DNA from: Betaproteobacteria bacterium
GTDB taxonomy: Bacteria > Pseudomonadota > Gammaproteobacteria > Burkholderiales > Burkholderiaceae_D
Length of the DNA stretch: 64,000 nt
Direction: 5' to 3'
Assembly: GCA_025356395.1 (NCBI GenBank)
Contig: JANXTA010000122.1
Location: 1 to 64,000 of the forward strand
The notes under the pieces were generated by a model that was not told where the DNA came from, ran no database searches, and saw only the letters and a program-made list of their open reading frames with translations. The translations under genes and the position numbers were made by a program. This document shows, one piece after another, positions 26,446 through 37,100 of the stretch; position 1 is the first letter of the stretch, and each line of letters opens with the position of its first letter.

Positions 26446-28356
26446 GTGAGTCACGCCAGCCAGTTCGGCCTGCTGAAACAACGTCGTTTCGCGCCCTTCT
26501 TCTGGACCCAGTTCTGCGGCGCGGCGAACGACAACATCTTCAAGGTCGCGTTCACCGCGCTGGTCACCTACCAGACCGCGCTCTTCGGCGGCGTCAACGC
26601 GAAGACCGCGGCGTTCGTCATCTCGGCCATCTTCATCCTGCCGTTCGTGCTGTTCTCCGCGACGTCGGGCCAGGTCTCGGACAAGTACGACAAGGCGACC
26701 GTGATGCGGCTCGTCAAGTCGCTCGAGATTGCGATCATGTTGATCGGCGGCGCGGGCTTCCTGTTGCACAACGTCTGGCTTCTCTACGCCGGCACCTTCC
26801 TGATGGGAGTGCACTCGACGCTGTTCGGACCGGTCAAGTACGCGTACCTGCCGCAGCAGTTGAACGAGCGCGAGCTGGTCGGCGGCAACGGCATGATCGA
26901 GATGGGCACCTTCGTCGCGATTCTGGTCGGCACGATCATCGGTGGCGAGCTGGCCGACCTGGGCGGCACGGGGCCGGCGATCGTCGCCGCGGTGTGCCTC
27001 GGTGTCGCCGTCATCGGCCGGGTCGTCGTGTCCTTCGTGCCGCCGTCGCCGTCGGACCAGCCTAGCCTCGTCATTAACTGGAATCCGTTCACCGAGACCT
27101 GGCGCAACCTCACGCTCGCGAAGCAGAACCGCGCGGTGTTCCTGTCACTGCTCGGCATTTCGTGGCTGTGGTTCTTCGGTGCGACCTTCCTGACCTCGTT
27201 CTTCAACTTTGCGAAGGACGTGCTGGGTGGCGATCCGCAGGTCGTGACGTTGTTGCTGGCCACCTTCTCGATTGGCATCGGCTTCGGCTCGCTGCTGTGC
27301 GAGAAGCTGTCGCGTGGCAAGGTCGAGATCGGCCTGGTGCCGTTTGGCTCGATCGGCATGACGGTCTTCGCGGTCGACCTGTACTTCTCGTCGCACACGC
27401 TGCAACCGGGCCCTTCGCTGGTCGGCATCACGGCTTTCATGACGGACGAGGCGACCCGCTTCGCGCACTTGCACGTGATGCTCGACCTGTTCCTGCTGGC
27501 GATGTTCGGTGGCCTCTACAGCGTGCCGCTGTACGCGATGATCCAGAGCCGTTCCGCGCCCTCGCACCGGGCCCGCATCATCGCGGCGAACAACATCCTC
27601 AATTCGCTGTTCATGATCGTGTCGTCGCTGATGGCGATCGCGCTGTTCTCCTTCGGCTTCACGATCCCGCAGCTGTTCCTCGTCGTCGGCCTGCTCAACG
27701 CCGTCGTCGCGATCTACATCTACACGCTAGTGCCCGAGTTCCTGATGCGCTTTCTCGCCTGGATCCTGGTTTCGACCTTCTACCGGATCCGCGCGACGGG
27801 CGTCGAACACATTCCGAACGACGGGCCCGCGCTGCTGGTGTGCAACCACGTCAGCTTCGTCGATGCGGTGGTGATCATGGGCGAGAGCCCGCGCCCGATC
27901 CGCTTCGTGATGGACATCGGCATGTTCAGGACGCCGCTGCTGGCGTGGTTCTTCAAGGCGGCCGGTGCGATCGGCATCACGTCGGCGAAGGCCGACCCGA
28001 AGACCTTCGCGAAGGCGAACGACCTGATTGACGAGGCGCTGAAGGCGGGCGAGCTGGTCTGCATCTTTCCCGAAGGCCGCATCACCGATACGGGTGAGAT
28101 CCATCCCTTCAAGCAGGGCGCGGCGCGCATCGTCGAACGCACGCCGGTACCGGTCGTGCCGATGGCGTTGCGCGGCCTGTGGGGCAGCTGGTTCTCGCGC
28201 GAGTCGGGCAAGGCCTTCACGACCTTGCCGCGGCCGCTGCGTCAGGGCATGACGAGCGAACTGGAGCTGGTGGTCGGCGCCGCGATCCCGGCGGCCGAGG
28301 TCAACGTCGACAAGCTGCAGGCAGAAGTGGCGGAGCTGCGCGGCGCGAAGAAGTAG
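26446..28356 (+). CDS. MFS transporter fused to 1-acylglycerol-3-phosphate acyltransferase
   Basis: 636 residues. The first 410 or so form a 12-segment major facilitator (LplT-like; FAPFFWTQFCGAANDNIFKV at the start). The last 200 form a PlsC-type acyltransferase: NHVSFVDAVVI (H-x4-D motif near residue 463), then FPEGRIT near residue 540 and VPVVPMALRG. This is the flippase-acyltransferase part of the lysophospholipid repair system, without the acyl-ACP synthetase domain of Aas. Expected role: import and re-acylation of lysophospholipid. GTG start 26446. Confidence 0.9.
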   Translation: MSHASQFGLLKQRRFAPFFWTQFCGAANDNIFKVAFTALVTYQTALFGGVNAKTAAFVISAIFILPFVLFSATSGQVSDKYDKATVMRLVKSLEIAIMLIGGAGFLLHNVWLLYAGTFLMGVHSTLFGPVKYAYLPQQLNERELVGGNGMIEMGTFVAILVGTIIGGELADLGGTGPAIVAAVCLGVAVIGRVVVSFVPPSPSDQPSLVINWNPFTETWRNLTLAKQNRAVFLSLLGISWLWFFGATFLTSFFNFAKDVLGGDPQVVTLLLATFSIGIGFGSLLCEKLSRGKVEIGLVPFGSIGMTVFAVDLYFSSHTLQPGPSLVGITAFMTDEATRFAHLHVMLDLFLLAMFGGLYSVPLYAMIQSRSAPSHRARIIAANNILNSLFMIVSSLMAIALFSFGFTIPQLFLVVGLLNAVVAIYIYTLVPEFLMRFLAWILVSTFYRIRATGVEHIPNDGPALLVCNHVSFVDAVVIMGESPRPIRFVMDIGMFRTPLLAWFFKAAGAIGITSAKADPKTFAKANDLIDEALKAGELVCIFPEGRITDTGEIHPFKQGAARIVERTPVPVVPMALRGLWGSWFSRESGKAFTTLPRPLRQGMTSELELVVGAAIPAAEVNVDKLQAEVAELRGAKK

Positions 28357-28490
28357 CATCGGACTTTGGGTTACGCGCTGCGACGGTCCGTGACAGAACC
28401 GGTCTTCGTTTGATCGATGGCTCGTTGAATCGTGGGTTAGCGTCGCCATGTCGCATGCATTGCCGTAACCATCCATCCGTGGAGGACTCC

Positions 28491-29387
28491 ATGAAGAAGT
28501 CGATCGTCGGTTTGATCCTTGTCGCATCCACGTCGCTGGCGTGGGCGCTGCCGTCGCTGCAGGACGTCGAGGCGCAGTCGAATCAGGGCAACTACACCCA
28601 GGCCGAAAGCATGATGGCCGAGGTCGTCGCCGCGAAGCCGAAGAGCGCGAAGGCGCATTACTACTACGCCGAGTTGCTCGCCCACAACGCGAGCTTCAGC
28701 AAGGCCGCCGAGGAGGTGGCGCGCGCCAAGGCGCTCGACCCCAAGATCGGCTTCACCGATCCGGCCAAGTTCAACGCCTTCGAGCAGACCCTGCAACGTG
28801 AGCTGAACCCGACGCCGCGGGCCCGGACGTCGGTCGAGCGGCCGGCCGCGAGCAGCCTCACGACGGCACCCGCCGAGCCGGTCGCGCGCTCGGCCGGTAT
28901 CCCGGGGTGGGTGTGGCTGGGTGGTCTGGTGCTGCTCGGCATCGTGTTGTGGCGCGGCTTCAGTCGCAGTCGTGCCGAGCCGGCTCCGGCGCAGGCGGGC
29001 TACGCGCAGGCTGGCGCCCCGGCGGGCTACGGGTATGCCCCGGGTGCCGGCATGAATGCGGCGCCGGGGTACGGACCGGGTGCGGTCGCACCGGCCGGGC
29101 GGCCTGGCAGCGGACTGCTGGGCGCGGGGCTCGCGGTGGCCGGCGGTGTCGCGGGCGGCATGCTGCTCGAGGAGATGCTGAGCAATCGCCATCACGACGG
29201 CAGCACGGGCAATGCGGGCGGCAGCAACATCGGCGGCTTCGATCCGGCGGGCTATCGCCCCTCAGATGCCGACCAGGCCGCCAGCGACCTCGAGAGTCGC
29301 CCGATCGACTTCGGCAACGGCGGCGACTGGGACTCCGGAGGGGACTCGGGCGGTGGCGGTGATTCGGGCGGGGGCGGCTGGGACTGA
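28491..29387 (+). CDS. Tetratricopeptide-like membrane protein with Gly-rich tail
   Basis: 298 residues. A signal peptide (VGLILVASTSLAWA) is followed by a helical repeat of TPR type (about 20-100; VEAQSNQGNYTQAESMMAEV), a low-complexity linker, a transmembrane segment near residue 140-160 (IPGWVWLGGLVLLGIVLW), an Ala/Gly/Tyr-rich stretch, and a Gly/Ser/Asp/Trp tail. GGAGG precedes ATG 28491. I do not recognise a named family; role unknown. Confidence 0.75.
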   Translation: MKKSIVGLILVASTSLAWALPSLQDVEAQSNQGNYTQAESMMAEVVAAKPKSAKAHYYYAELLAHNASFSKAAEEVARAKALDPKIGFTDPAKFNAFEQTLQRELNPTPRARTSVERPAASSLTTAPAEPVARSAGIPGWVWLGGLVLLGIVLWRGFSRSRAEPAPAQAGYAQAGAPAGYGYAPGAGMNAAPGYGPGAVAPAGRPGSGLLGAGLAVAGGVAGGMLLEEMLSNRHHDGSTGNAGGSNIGGFDPAGYRPSDADQAASDLESRPIDFGNGGDWDSGGDSGGGGDSGGGGWD

Positions 29388-29445
29388 GCCGGCGGGCGGA
29401 GCCTGAACGCTCGGCGATAATGGTGGGTTTCCACAAAGGCCCGTC

Positions 29446-30552
29446 ATGTCCGGCTCCACCCTCGGTCAGTTGTTCCGCGTCACCAACTTCGGCGAGTCGC
29501 ACGGTCCGGCGATCGGCTGCGTCGTCGACGGCTGCCCACCCGGCATGCCGCTCTCGGTCGAGGACCTGCAGCTCGATCTCGATCGTCGCAAGCCCGGCAC
29601 GTCGCGGCACGTCACGCAACGACGCGAGAGCGACACCGTCGAAATCCTATCGGGTGTTTTCGAAGGCCGCACCAGCGGCACGCCGATCGCGCTGCTGATC
29701 CGCAACGAGGATCAGCGCAGCAGCGACTACGCCGAGATCGCGCAGCGCTTCCGGCCCGGTCACGCCGACTACACCTATTGGCACAAGTACGGCCTGCGCG
29801 ATCCACGCGGTGGCGGTCGATCGTCGGCTCGCCTCACCGCGCCGATGGTCGCGGCCGGCGCGATCGCGAAGAAGTGGATGCACCTGCAGTACGGCACGCT
29901 GGTGCGCGGGCGCATGAGCGCGCTCGGCGACATCACGATGCCCTTCACCTCGTGGGACGAGGTCGGACGCAATCCCTTCTTCTCGGCCGACGCGGCGATC
30001 GTGCCGCGCCTCGAAGCCGCGATGGATGCGTTGCGGAAAGCCGGCGACTCGGTTGGCGCGCGCATCGACGTCGAAGCGGTCAACGTGCCGGTCGGTCTCG
30101 GCGAGCCGCTGTTCGATAAGCTCGACGCCGAGATCGCGTACGCGATGATGGGTATCAACGCGGTGAAGGGCGTCGAGATCGGTGCCGGCTTCGCGTCGGT
30201 CGCGCAGAACGGCAGCACGCACGGCGACGAGCTGTTGCCCGAAGGCTTCGCGAGCAACAACGCGGGCGGTGTGCTCGGCGGCATCTCGACCGGCCAGCCG
30301 ATCATGGTCTCGATCGCGATCAAGCCGACCTCGTCGATCCGCACGTCGCGACGCTCGATCGACATCGCCGGCAACGCGGTCACCGTCGAGACCCATGGCC
30401 GTCACGACCCGTGCGTCGGCATCCGCGCGACACCGATTGCCGAGGCGATGCTGGCGCTGGTGCTGATCGATCACGCGTTGCGGCATCGTGCGCAATGCGG
30501 CGACGTCTCGATGGCGCATGTGATCGCGGGAAGCCTTGCGCAACAACGGTGA
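29446..30552 (+). CDS. aroC: Chorismate synthase
   Basis: 368 residues. [20 protein letters not shown], the basic RRESD...[13 protein letters not shown] stretch, RPGHADYTY and [10 protein letters not shown] are the three family signatures. FMN-dependent, it converts EPSP to chorismate, the branch point to tryptophan (trpFBA lie at 47.8-50.6 kb). Its TGA overlaps the murI GTG start. Confidence 0.96.
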   Translation: MSGSTLGQLFRVTNFGESHGPAIGCVVDGCPPGMPLSVEDLQLDLDRRKPGTSRHVTQRRESDTVEILSGVFEGRTSGTPIALLIRNEDQRSSDYAEIAQRFRPGHADYTYWHKYGLRDPRGGGRSSARLTAPMVAAGAIAKKWMHLQYGTLVRGRMSALGDITMPFTSWDEVGRNPFFSADAAIVPRLEAAMDALRKAGDSVGARIDVEAVNVPVGLGEPLFDKLDAEIAYAMMGINAVKGVEIGAGFASVAQNGSTHGDELLPEGFASNNAGGVLGGISTGQPIMVSIAIKPTSSIRTSRRSIDIAGNAVTVETHGRHDPCVGIRATPIAEAMLALVLIDHALRHRAQCGDVSMAHVIAGSLAQQR

Positions 30553-31436
30553 CTTCGGCGTTGGGACCATCCGCTGCGATAAACCCGGATGCACCGATCG
30601 GCGTGTTCGATTCGGGCGTCGGCGGCCTGTCGGTCCTGCGCGCCATCCAAGACGCGCTGCCCGCCGAGCGGCTGATCTATGTCGCCGACTCGGCGCATGC
30701 GCCTTACGGCGATCGTCCGGTCGACTTCGTCCGCGACCGCAGCCTGCGCATGGTCGACCTGCTCGTCGACCGGGGCGTGAAAGCCGTCGTGATCGCCTGC
30801 AACACGGCGTCGGTCCTGGCGAGCGAAGCATTGAGGTCGCGCCACGCCATCCCGATCGTCGCGATGGAGCCAGCCATCAAGCCTGCCGTGTCCCGCAGCC
30901 GCTCGAAGGTCGTCGGGGTTCTGGCGACCCGCCAGACGCTCGCCAGCGTATCGGTCGCGCGGCTGTGTGCTCGATACGGTCGTGACGTCCGGATCGTCCT
31001 TCAGGCGTGCCCGGGACTCGTCGAGCGGGTGGAAGCCGGTGACCTGAGCGGACCTACGACCCGCGCTCTGCTCGACGCCTACGTGTCGCCCCTGATCGAA
31101 GCCGGCGCCGATGTCCTCGTGCTCGGATGCACGCACTATCCTTTCCTCGAACCTTCGATCCGCGAACTCGTCGGGCCTGGCGTCGACATCCTCGATGCCT
31201 CGCGGGCGGTGGCTGCCGAACTGAAGCGACGGATCGCAACGCATCGGCATGCGAGCCCGGTCGACAGCGCGGACACGTTGCGTTTCTGCTCGACCTCGCC
31301 GGCCTCGACCGCGAGTCCCATCTTCAATGCGCTATGGGGTCGAAGCGTCGCAGTCGAGTTCGTGTGCGATGGCCAGCAATCAACCAGCCTGCCGCCACGA
31401 CGGCATTCCCCGACCCCCAAGGAGATTCACCCATGA
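30549..31436 (+). CDS. murI: Glutamate racemase
   Basis: 295 residues. [17 protein letters not shown] is the N-terminal signature; the catalytic cysteines are in ACNTASV (near residue 83) and LGCTHYPFL (near 193). It supplies D-glutamate for peptidoglycan. GTG 30549 overlaps the aroC stop, and the stop overlaps the following ATG, so three genes are coupled. The last 30 or so residues ([11 protein letters not shown]) are a non-conserved extension. Confidence 0.93.
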   Translation: MTSALGPSAAINPDAPIGVFDSGVGGLSVLRAIQDALPAERLIYVADSAHAPYGDRPVDFVRDRSLRMVDLLVDRGVKAVVIACNTASVLASEALRSRHAIPIVAMEPAIKPAVSRSRSKVVGVLATRQTLASVSVARLCARYGRDVRIVLQACPGLVERVEAGDLSGPTTRALLDAYVSPLIEAGADVLVLGCTHYPFLEPSIRELVGPGVDILDASRAVAAELKRRIATHRHASPVDSADTLRFCSTSPASTASPIFNALWGRSVAVEFVCDGQQSTSLPPRRHSPTPKEIHP

Positions 31437-32902
31437 CCCAAGACGATCGCCGTCGCTTCCTCAAGTCCGGCGCCGCTGTATCGCTGGCCGTGCTGTCCGC
31501 ATCCGGCACGCGCATCGCATCCGCTGCCGACGCCGTGCCGCCCGCTGCGCCCGCCAAGAGCGAAGGCGCGACGCGTACGCTGGCCGAATACGTCGTCAAC
31601 GCGCGCTACGAGGACCTGCCCGCCAATGTGCGGAAGGAGGGGACGCGAACGCTGCTGAACTACGTCGGCGTCGCGGTCGGTGGTTCGCATAGCGAGACCA
31701 TCGATCGGGCGGTGGCGGCACTGGGGCCCTTCTCGGGGCCACCGCAGGCCGGCCTCTTCGGCCGTCGCGAACGCTTCGACATCATGAATGCCGCATTCGT
31801 CAACGGCGTCAGCAGCCACATCTTCGACTTCGACGACACGCACCTGAAGACCATCATCCATCCCGGTGGCGTCGTCATCGCGGCCGTCATGGCGCTGGCC
31901 GAATACAAGCCGGTCAGCGGCAAGGATTTCCTCAACGCGCTGGTGCTCGGCATCGAGACGGCTTGCCGCATCGGCAACGCGGTCTATCCCAATCACTACG
32001 ACGTCGGCTGGCACATCACCGGCACAGCCGGCGTGTTCGGCGCCGCCGCCGCCACGGGCAAGCTGCTCGGCCTGACGTCGCAGCAGATGGTGTGGGCGCT
32101 CGGCCTCGCGGCGTCGCAGCCGGTCGGATTGCGCGAGTCGTTCGGATCGATGAATAAGAGCTTCAACCCCGGTCGTGCGGCGGCCAACGGGATCTTCGCG
32201 GCGCTGCTCGCGCAGCAGAACTACACGAGCTCCGAAGGCATGATCGAGGCCAAGCGCGGCTGGGCCAACACGATCAGCACGAAGCAGGACTATCGCGAGA
32301 TCACCGAAGGACTCGGCACGCGCTACGAGGCGTTGCTCAACACCTACAAGCCGTTTGCCTGCGGCATCGTGATCCATCCGGCGATCGATGCCGCGATCCA
32401 GCTTCGCAACGAGAACAAGCTGACCGCCGACCAGATCGAACGGGTCGACCTGCGCGTGCATCCGCTGGTGATCGAGCTGACCGGCAAGAAGACGCCGCAG
32501 ATCGGGCTCGAAGGCAAGTTCAGCGTCTATCACTCGGTGGCCGTCGCCTTGATCGACGGCGCGGCTGGCGAAAAGCAGTACAGCGACAAGGCGGTGCGCG
32601 ACCCGCAGACCATCGCGCTGCGCGACAAGGTCGTGGCGACGATCGACCCGGCTGTGAAAGCCGAACAGGTCGACATGACGATCACGCTGAAGGACGGCCG
32701 CAAGCTGCATCGTTTCATCACGCACGCGATCGGCAGCGTCGAAGTGCCGATGAGCGATGCGCAGCTCGAGGCCAAGTTCGCGGACCTGGCCGACGGCATC
32801 CTGCCGAAGGAGCAGGCGCGCACGCTGATGGGCCTGTGCTGGAAGGTCGAGCAACTGTCGTCGGCCGACCAGATCGCGAAAGCGGCCGTGGCGCGAGCCT
32901 GA
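31433..32902 (+). CDS. Tat-exported MmgE/PrpD-family protein
   Basis: 489 residues. A twin-arginine-type signal (DRRRFLKSGAAVSLAVLSA) leads, followed by the MmgE/PrpD fold: VGVAVGGSHSETIDRA, FVNGVSSHIFDFDDTH, HPGGVVIAAVMALAE, and GTAGVFGAAAATGKLLGL. The family contains 2-methylcitrate dehydratase and cis-aconitate decarboxylase, normally cytoplasmic; a Tat leader is unusual but recurs in proteobacterial members. Substrate unknown. Translationally coupled to murI by ATGA. Confidence 0.85.
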   Translation: MTQDDRRRFLKSGAAVSLAVLSASGTRIASAADAVPPAAPAKSEGATRTLAEYVVNARYEDLPANVRKEGTRTLLNYVGVAVGGSHSETIDRAVAALGPFSGPPQAGLFGRRERFDIMNAAFVNGVSSHIFDFDDTHLKTIIHPGGVVIAAVMALAEYKPVSGKDFLNALVLGIETACRIGNAVYPNHYDVGWHITGTAGVFGAAAATGKLLGLTSQQMVWALGLAASQPVGLRESFGSMNKSFNPGRAAANGIFAALLAQQNYTSSEGMIEAKRGWANTISTKQDYREITEGLGTRYEALLNTYKPFACGIVIHPAIDAAIQLRNENKLTADQIERVDLRVHPLVIELTGKKTPQIGLEGKFSVYHSVAVALIDGAAGEKQYSDKAVRDPQTIALRDKVVATIDPAVKAEQVDMTITLKDGRKLHRFITHAIGSVEVPMSDAQLEAKFADLADGILPKEQARTLMGLCWKVEQLSSADQIAKAAVARA

Positions 32903-33005
32903 GCGTTGTCGTCGATTGCAGCTGCGGCCTGCGCCCGGCTCGCGGCGGCTAAGCTGCGACGCCATGCAGGCACCCGATCGGTGCCCCATCATTCCTGGAG
33001 ACACG

Positions 33006-34076
33006 ATGAAGCGACTGCTTTTCCTGGCGGGCCTGTTCCTGTCGATGACCGCTGGGGCGCAGGCCCCGGTCCCGCAGATCCCCTTCGATTCGGTGCCCGA
33101 CGTGCTGAAGCTGCCGAAGGATCTGTATCTCGGCGAGGTTTCTGGCATCGCGGTCAACTCGAAGGGCCATCTGATGGTCTTCTCGCGCGGCAACACGATG
33201 GGTCCGGCCTATGCCGCGGCTGCCGCGCAACTGCTCGAGTTCGATGCCAACGGCAAGTACCTTCGCGAGATCGGAAAGAATCTTTACGCGTGGTCGTTCG
33301 CGCATGCGGTGCGGATCGATAAGGACGACAACATCTGGGCGGCCGACAAGGGCTCGGACATCGTCGTCAAGTTCAGCCCCGAGGGGAAGGTCCTGATGGT
33401 GCTCGGCCGCAAGCAGGAGGCGTCCGACAAGGAGACCGGGCCGCTCGAGCATCCGAAGCCGCCGCTTCCCGCAGAGAACGGACGCTTTCGCCAGGTGACC
33501 GACGTGACCTGGGACGCGGCCGGCAACAGCTACATCTCCGACGGCTACATCAACGCGCGCATCGCGAAGGTCGACAGGAACGGCCAGTGGGTCAAGTCGT
33601 GGGGCGTGCCCGGCAGCGCGCCCGGCGAGTTCAACACGCCGCACAGCATCGCCTCGGACGCGCAGGGCAACATCTACGTGGCCGATCGCGGCAACCGTCG
33701 CATCCAGGTGTTCGACGGCGACGGCAAGTTGTTGCGTTCGTTCAGTATCGACGTGCCCTTCGATCACTCGGTGGTGCCCGTGATCGGCAATCCGCTCGAT
33801 CCCGAGGCGAAGGCCGGTACCTTCTCGCCGGGCGCGCCGTGGGCCATCTGCATCACGCCGCTGCCCAACCAGGTCCTGTATGCCGCCGACGCGTATCCGG
33901 GGCGCATCTACAAGATGACGCTCGACGGGCGGGTGCTGGGCACGGTCGGCGAGGGTGGCCGGCAACTGAAGCAGTTCGGCTGGGTCCACGAGATCGCGTG
34001 TCCGTCGGAGAACACGCTGTACGTGGCGGAGTTGCTGAACTGGCGCGTGCAGAAGCTGCTGCTGCATCCGCGCTGA
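33006..34076 (+). CDS. Secreted NHL-repeat beta-propeller protein
   Basis: 356 residues. Signal peptide (LLFLAGLFLSMTAGAQA), then repeated propeller units: VSGIAVNSKGHLMVFSRG, AHAVRIDKDDNIWAADKG, VTDVTWDAAGNSYISDG, PHSIASDAQGNIYVADRG and EIACPSENTLYVAEL. The pattern resembles the NHL proteins annotated as peptidyl-alpha-hydroxyglycine alpha-amidating lyase, but that activity is not shown. GGAGA precedes ATG 33006. It may follow the MmgE/PrpD gene (103 bp gap) in one transcript. Confidence 0.83.
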   Translation: MKRLLFLAGLFLSMTAGAQAPVPQIPFDSVPDVLKLPKDLYLGEVSGIAVNSKGHLMVFSRGNTMGPAYAAAAAQLLEFDANGKYLREIGKNLYAWSFAHAVRIDKDDNIWAADKGSDIVVKFSPEGKVLMVLGRKQEASDKETGPLEHPKPPLPAENGRFRQVTDVTWDAAGNSYISDGYINARIAKVDRNGQWVKSWGVPGSAPGEFNTPHSIASDAQGNIYVADRGNRRIQVFDGDGKLLRSFSIDVPFDHSVVPVIGNPLDPEAKAGTFSPGAPWAICITPLPNQVLYAADAYPGRIYKMTLDGRVLGTVGEGGRQLKQFGWVHEIACPSENTLYVAELLNWRVQKLLLHPR

Positions 34077-34133
34077 GGTCGGCGCTCGTCATCGTCTGAA
34101 CCGCGGGAACGACGGGCGCCTGCGCGGGTCCCG

Positions 34134-37100
34134 TCAGTCCGCGTGCGCGTTGGTCTCGCATTGCGCTGGATCGCGTGCACACGACTTCGCGTACGCCAGC
34201 AGCGCGGCCTTGCGTGCCGCCAGCGCCGCCGGTGTACGGAACGGCGCCAGGATCTGCGCGAGCGTGTAGACGTTGCCGTTCTTCACGACGAACTCGACGT
34301 TGCTCGCGTTCTTCAGGTCCTGCACCGGGTTGCCGCGCACCGCGGTCAGGTCGGCAAGCTTGCCGACCTCGACGGTCCCCAGGTCCCGGTCGACGAAGCT
34401 CATGCGCGCCGCGTTGATCGTCACGTTCTGCAGCGCCTGCACGTTCGAGTAGGCGGTCCCTCCGGCGCGCAGACCGGTGTGGAGCGAGATGCCCGGCGTC
34501 ACCAGCGGCGAGTCCGTACCGAGCGCGAGCAAGCCGCCCGAGGTCTGCACCTTGGCCGACTGTTGCGCGTCGCGGACGATGGCCGCAAGCGTCGCCGCAG
34601 CCGGTGCGGTGGTGCCGAGCAGACCCGCGACGAAGTTGGGCGGCACCAGCAGGCGGAAGCGATCGTCGTTGACGAAGCTGGCATCCTGACCGACCAGCGA
34701 CAGCGACGTGAACAGCGTGTCGACGTTGTGGAAGTCGGCCTTGCCGTGCACATCCGCCGTGTCCTGGTACGCGATCAGGCCGTTGACCGACTTGGCCCAG
34801 CCGTACCCCATCCGCTGGGTCGCGGACAGGTGGGTCGTGCCCCAGATGCCGGTCGCGGCGCCGGGGGCGACCATGTGGGTGCCCGACGGAATGCCGAAGT
34901 CGAGTGCCCCCTGCGCGATGCGCGACATCACCGGGATGGGCGCGCGCACATACGACTTCATGTAGTCGGTGTCGAGCGCTTTGACCTTCGCGATCTCGAG
35001 GTCGGCCACGGCCGTGGTCCGCAGCGTGCGCGCGAAGTTGTAATAGAGCCGATTGCCTTCCCACAGCGGCGGCGACGTGAACAGGCGCGGGCCGATCAGG
35101 TTGCCGGCTTCGAGCGCCTCGCGGATCTCGGTGCTCTGATGGATGCCGCCGGCCACCGACTGCGTGGACGTCACGCCGTAAGACAGCAACAGCGCCGCGA
35201 TCTGCCCGTACTGGCCACCCTGGTACAGCGTCAGCGGATGGATGTGCGAGTCCCACAGGCCCGGGATGATCGTCAGGCTCGAAGCGTCGACATAGCGCGT
35301 CGCCGTCGTGGCCGAGCTCGCATCGTGCGGCCGGATCGCGGCGATGCGGTTGCCGGTGATGACGATGTCGACATCGCTGCGCAGCGTCGTGCCGGTGCCG
35401 TCCCACAACTGCCCGGCGCGGACGATGGTGGTGCCGGTGGGCACGGCCTGGGTCCAGTTGACGGTCACCGGCACGTCGCGCGCGTTGCTGCCGTCGGACT
35501 GGATCAGCCGCAGCTTCGTCGCGGATTTGTAGAGCAGCGTGCGCGAGTCCGCGGCCCAGGTCGGCAGGTCGGCGACTTCGGTCGTGATCGCCGTCGCCGC
35601 ACCGGCCGGCGAGCCGTCACCGTTGACCGGCATCACGTTGAGGACCGAGTCCATGACGAATGCGACGGAGTGGCCGTCGGGCGACAGCGCTGCGGCACCT
35701 TCCTCGCGATCCGATACCTGACGCGGAATTGCGGCGACCGGATAGAAGCGGGCCGTGCCGGCTGCGACGTCGATCACGCGCAACTTGTTGTAGCCCTCGC
35801 GGAAGCGATTGTTGATGCGCTCGTTGTCGACCAGCACGATCTTCGTGCCATCGGGCGTCCAGAACGGCGTGCTGACCTGCAGCCCGACCTGAGGGATGAC
35901 GACGCGCGCCGTGCGCGTCGCGATCGTCCAGATCTCGAGCTGTCCCGACAGCGTCGTGTACGCGATGCGATCGCCGGTTGGGGACAGCATCGGCGTGACC
36001 ATCGACTTGCCGGCGATCGACGCGAGCCGCGTGCGGGCTCGAGTCGCGACATTGATCTGGTCGACCGCCAGCGCGCCGGCATTGCCCTTTTCGGTGGAGA
36101 AGTAGACCGATGCGCCGTCCGACGTCCACTGCACGTTGCCGTCCCGGTCGGTGTCGTTGGTAAGACGTACCGGTGCCTGACCGATCTGCATGACCCACAC
36201 GTCGTTCAACGCCACGAATGCGACGCTGCGTCCGTCGGGCGACAGGGCCGGGGCGCTGATGCCGATGGCCGTGCGCGTCGAGAAGTCGTCGAAGTGACGA
36301 TTCTTGCCGGTGGTCAGCACGGGTCGACGCAGCACCAGTCGTGCCTCGAACGGAACCTGTGTCGGTCCCGTACCCGACGCGTCGCGGATGCGGATCTTGC
36401 CGTCGGACGTGTAGACGAAGCGGCCGTTCGGCAACCAGCGGGCCGGGAAGACGAACAGGTCCTCGTCGGTGACGACATCGCGCCCGGCGATCGTCAGGAT
36501 GCGGGGCGTGCGCTGGATCGCGAGGTCGCCATTCGGCGCGAAGGCTGGTGCGGCACCGACGCCGATGGCGGTCGGCGTACCGCCGCCGATCGGCACCGTG
36601 TAGACCTGTCCGCTGTCGACGTATGCGACGCGCTCGCCGTCGGGCGACACGATGGGATTGCTCTCGGCGCCGTTGCCGCGGGTGATCTGCGTGTATTGGC
36701 CGGTCGCGGGCGTGAAACTCCAGATTTTGTATTGCACGTCGTTGCTGCGGTCGGACGCGAACACGATCGCCTTGCCGTCCGGCGTCCATGCAGGTTCGCG
36801 GTCGTCGTAGAAGCCGGTCGTCAGTTCGCGCGGGTTCGACCCGTCCGGATTGATGGCCCAGACGTGATAGTTGCCGTCGCGGGTGTAGTTCTGGAAGGCG
36901 ATGGTGGTGCCGTCCGGCGACCAGACCGGCGCCGTCGGTTCGACGTCGAAGGCGGTGATGCGGGTCGCCGACCCGCCGGCGATCGGGATGACCCACAGCG
37001 CACCCTGCGCCGAGAAGACGAGCCGCGAACCGTCGGGCGACGGCGACACGGCCATGTTGGTGCCTTCGGTCAGGGAAACCGAGACGTCCTTGGTGCTTCC

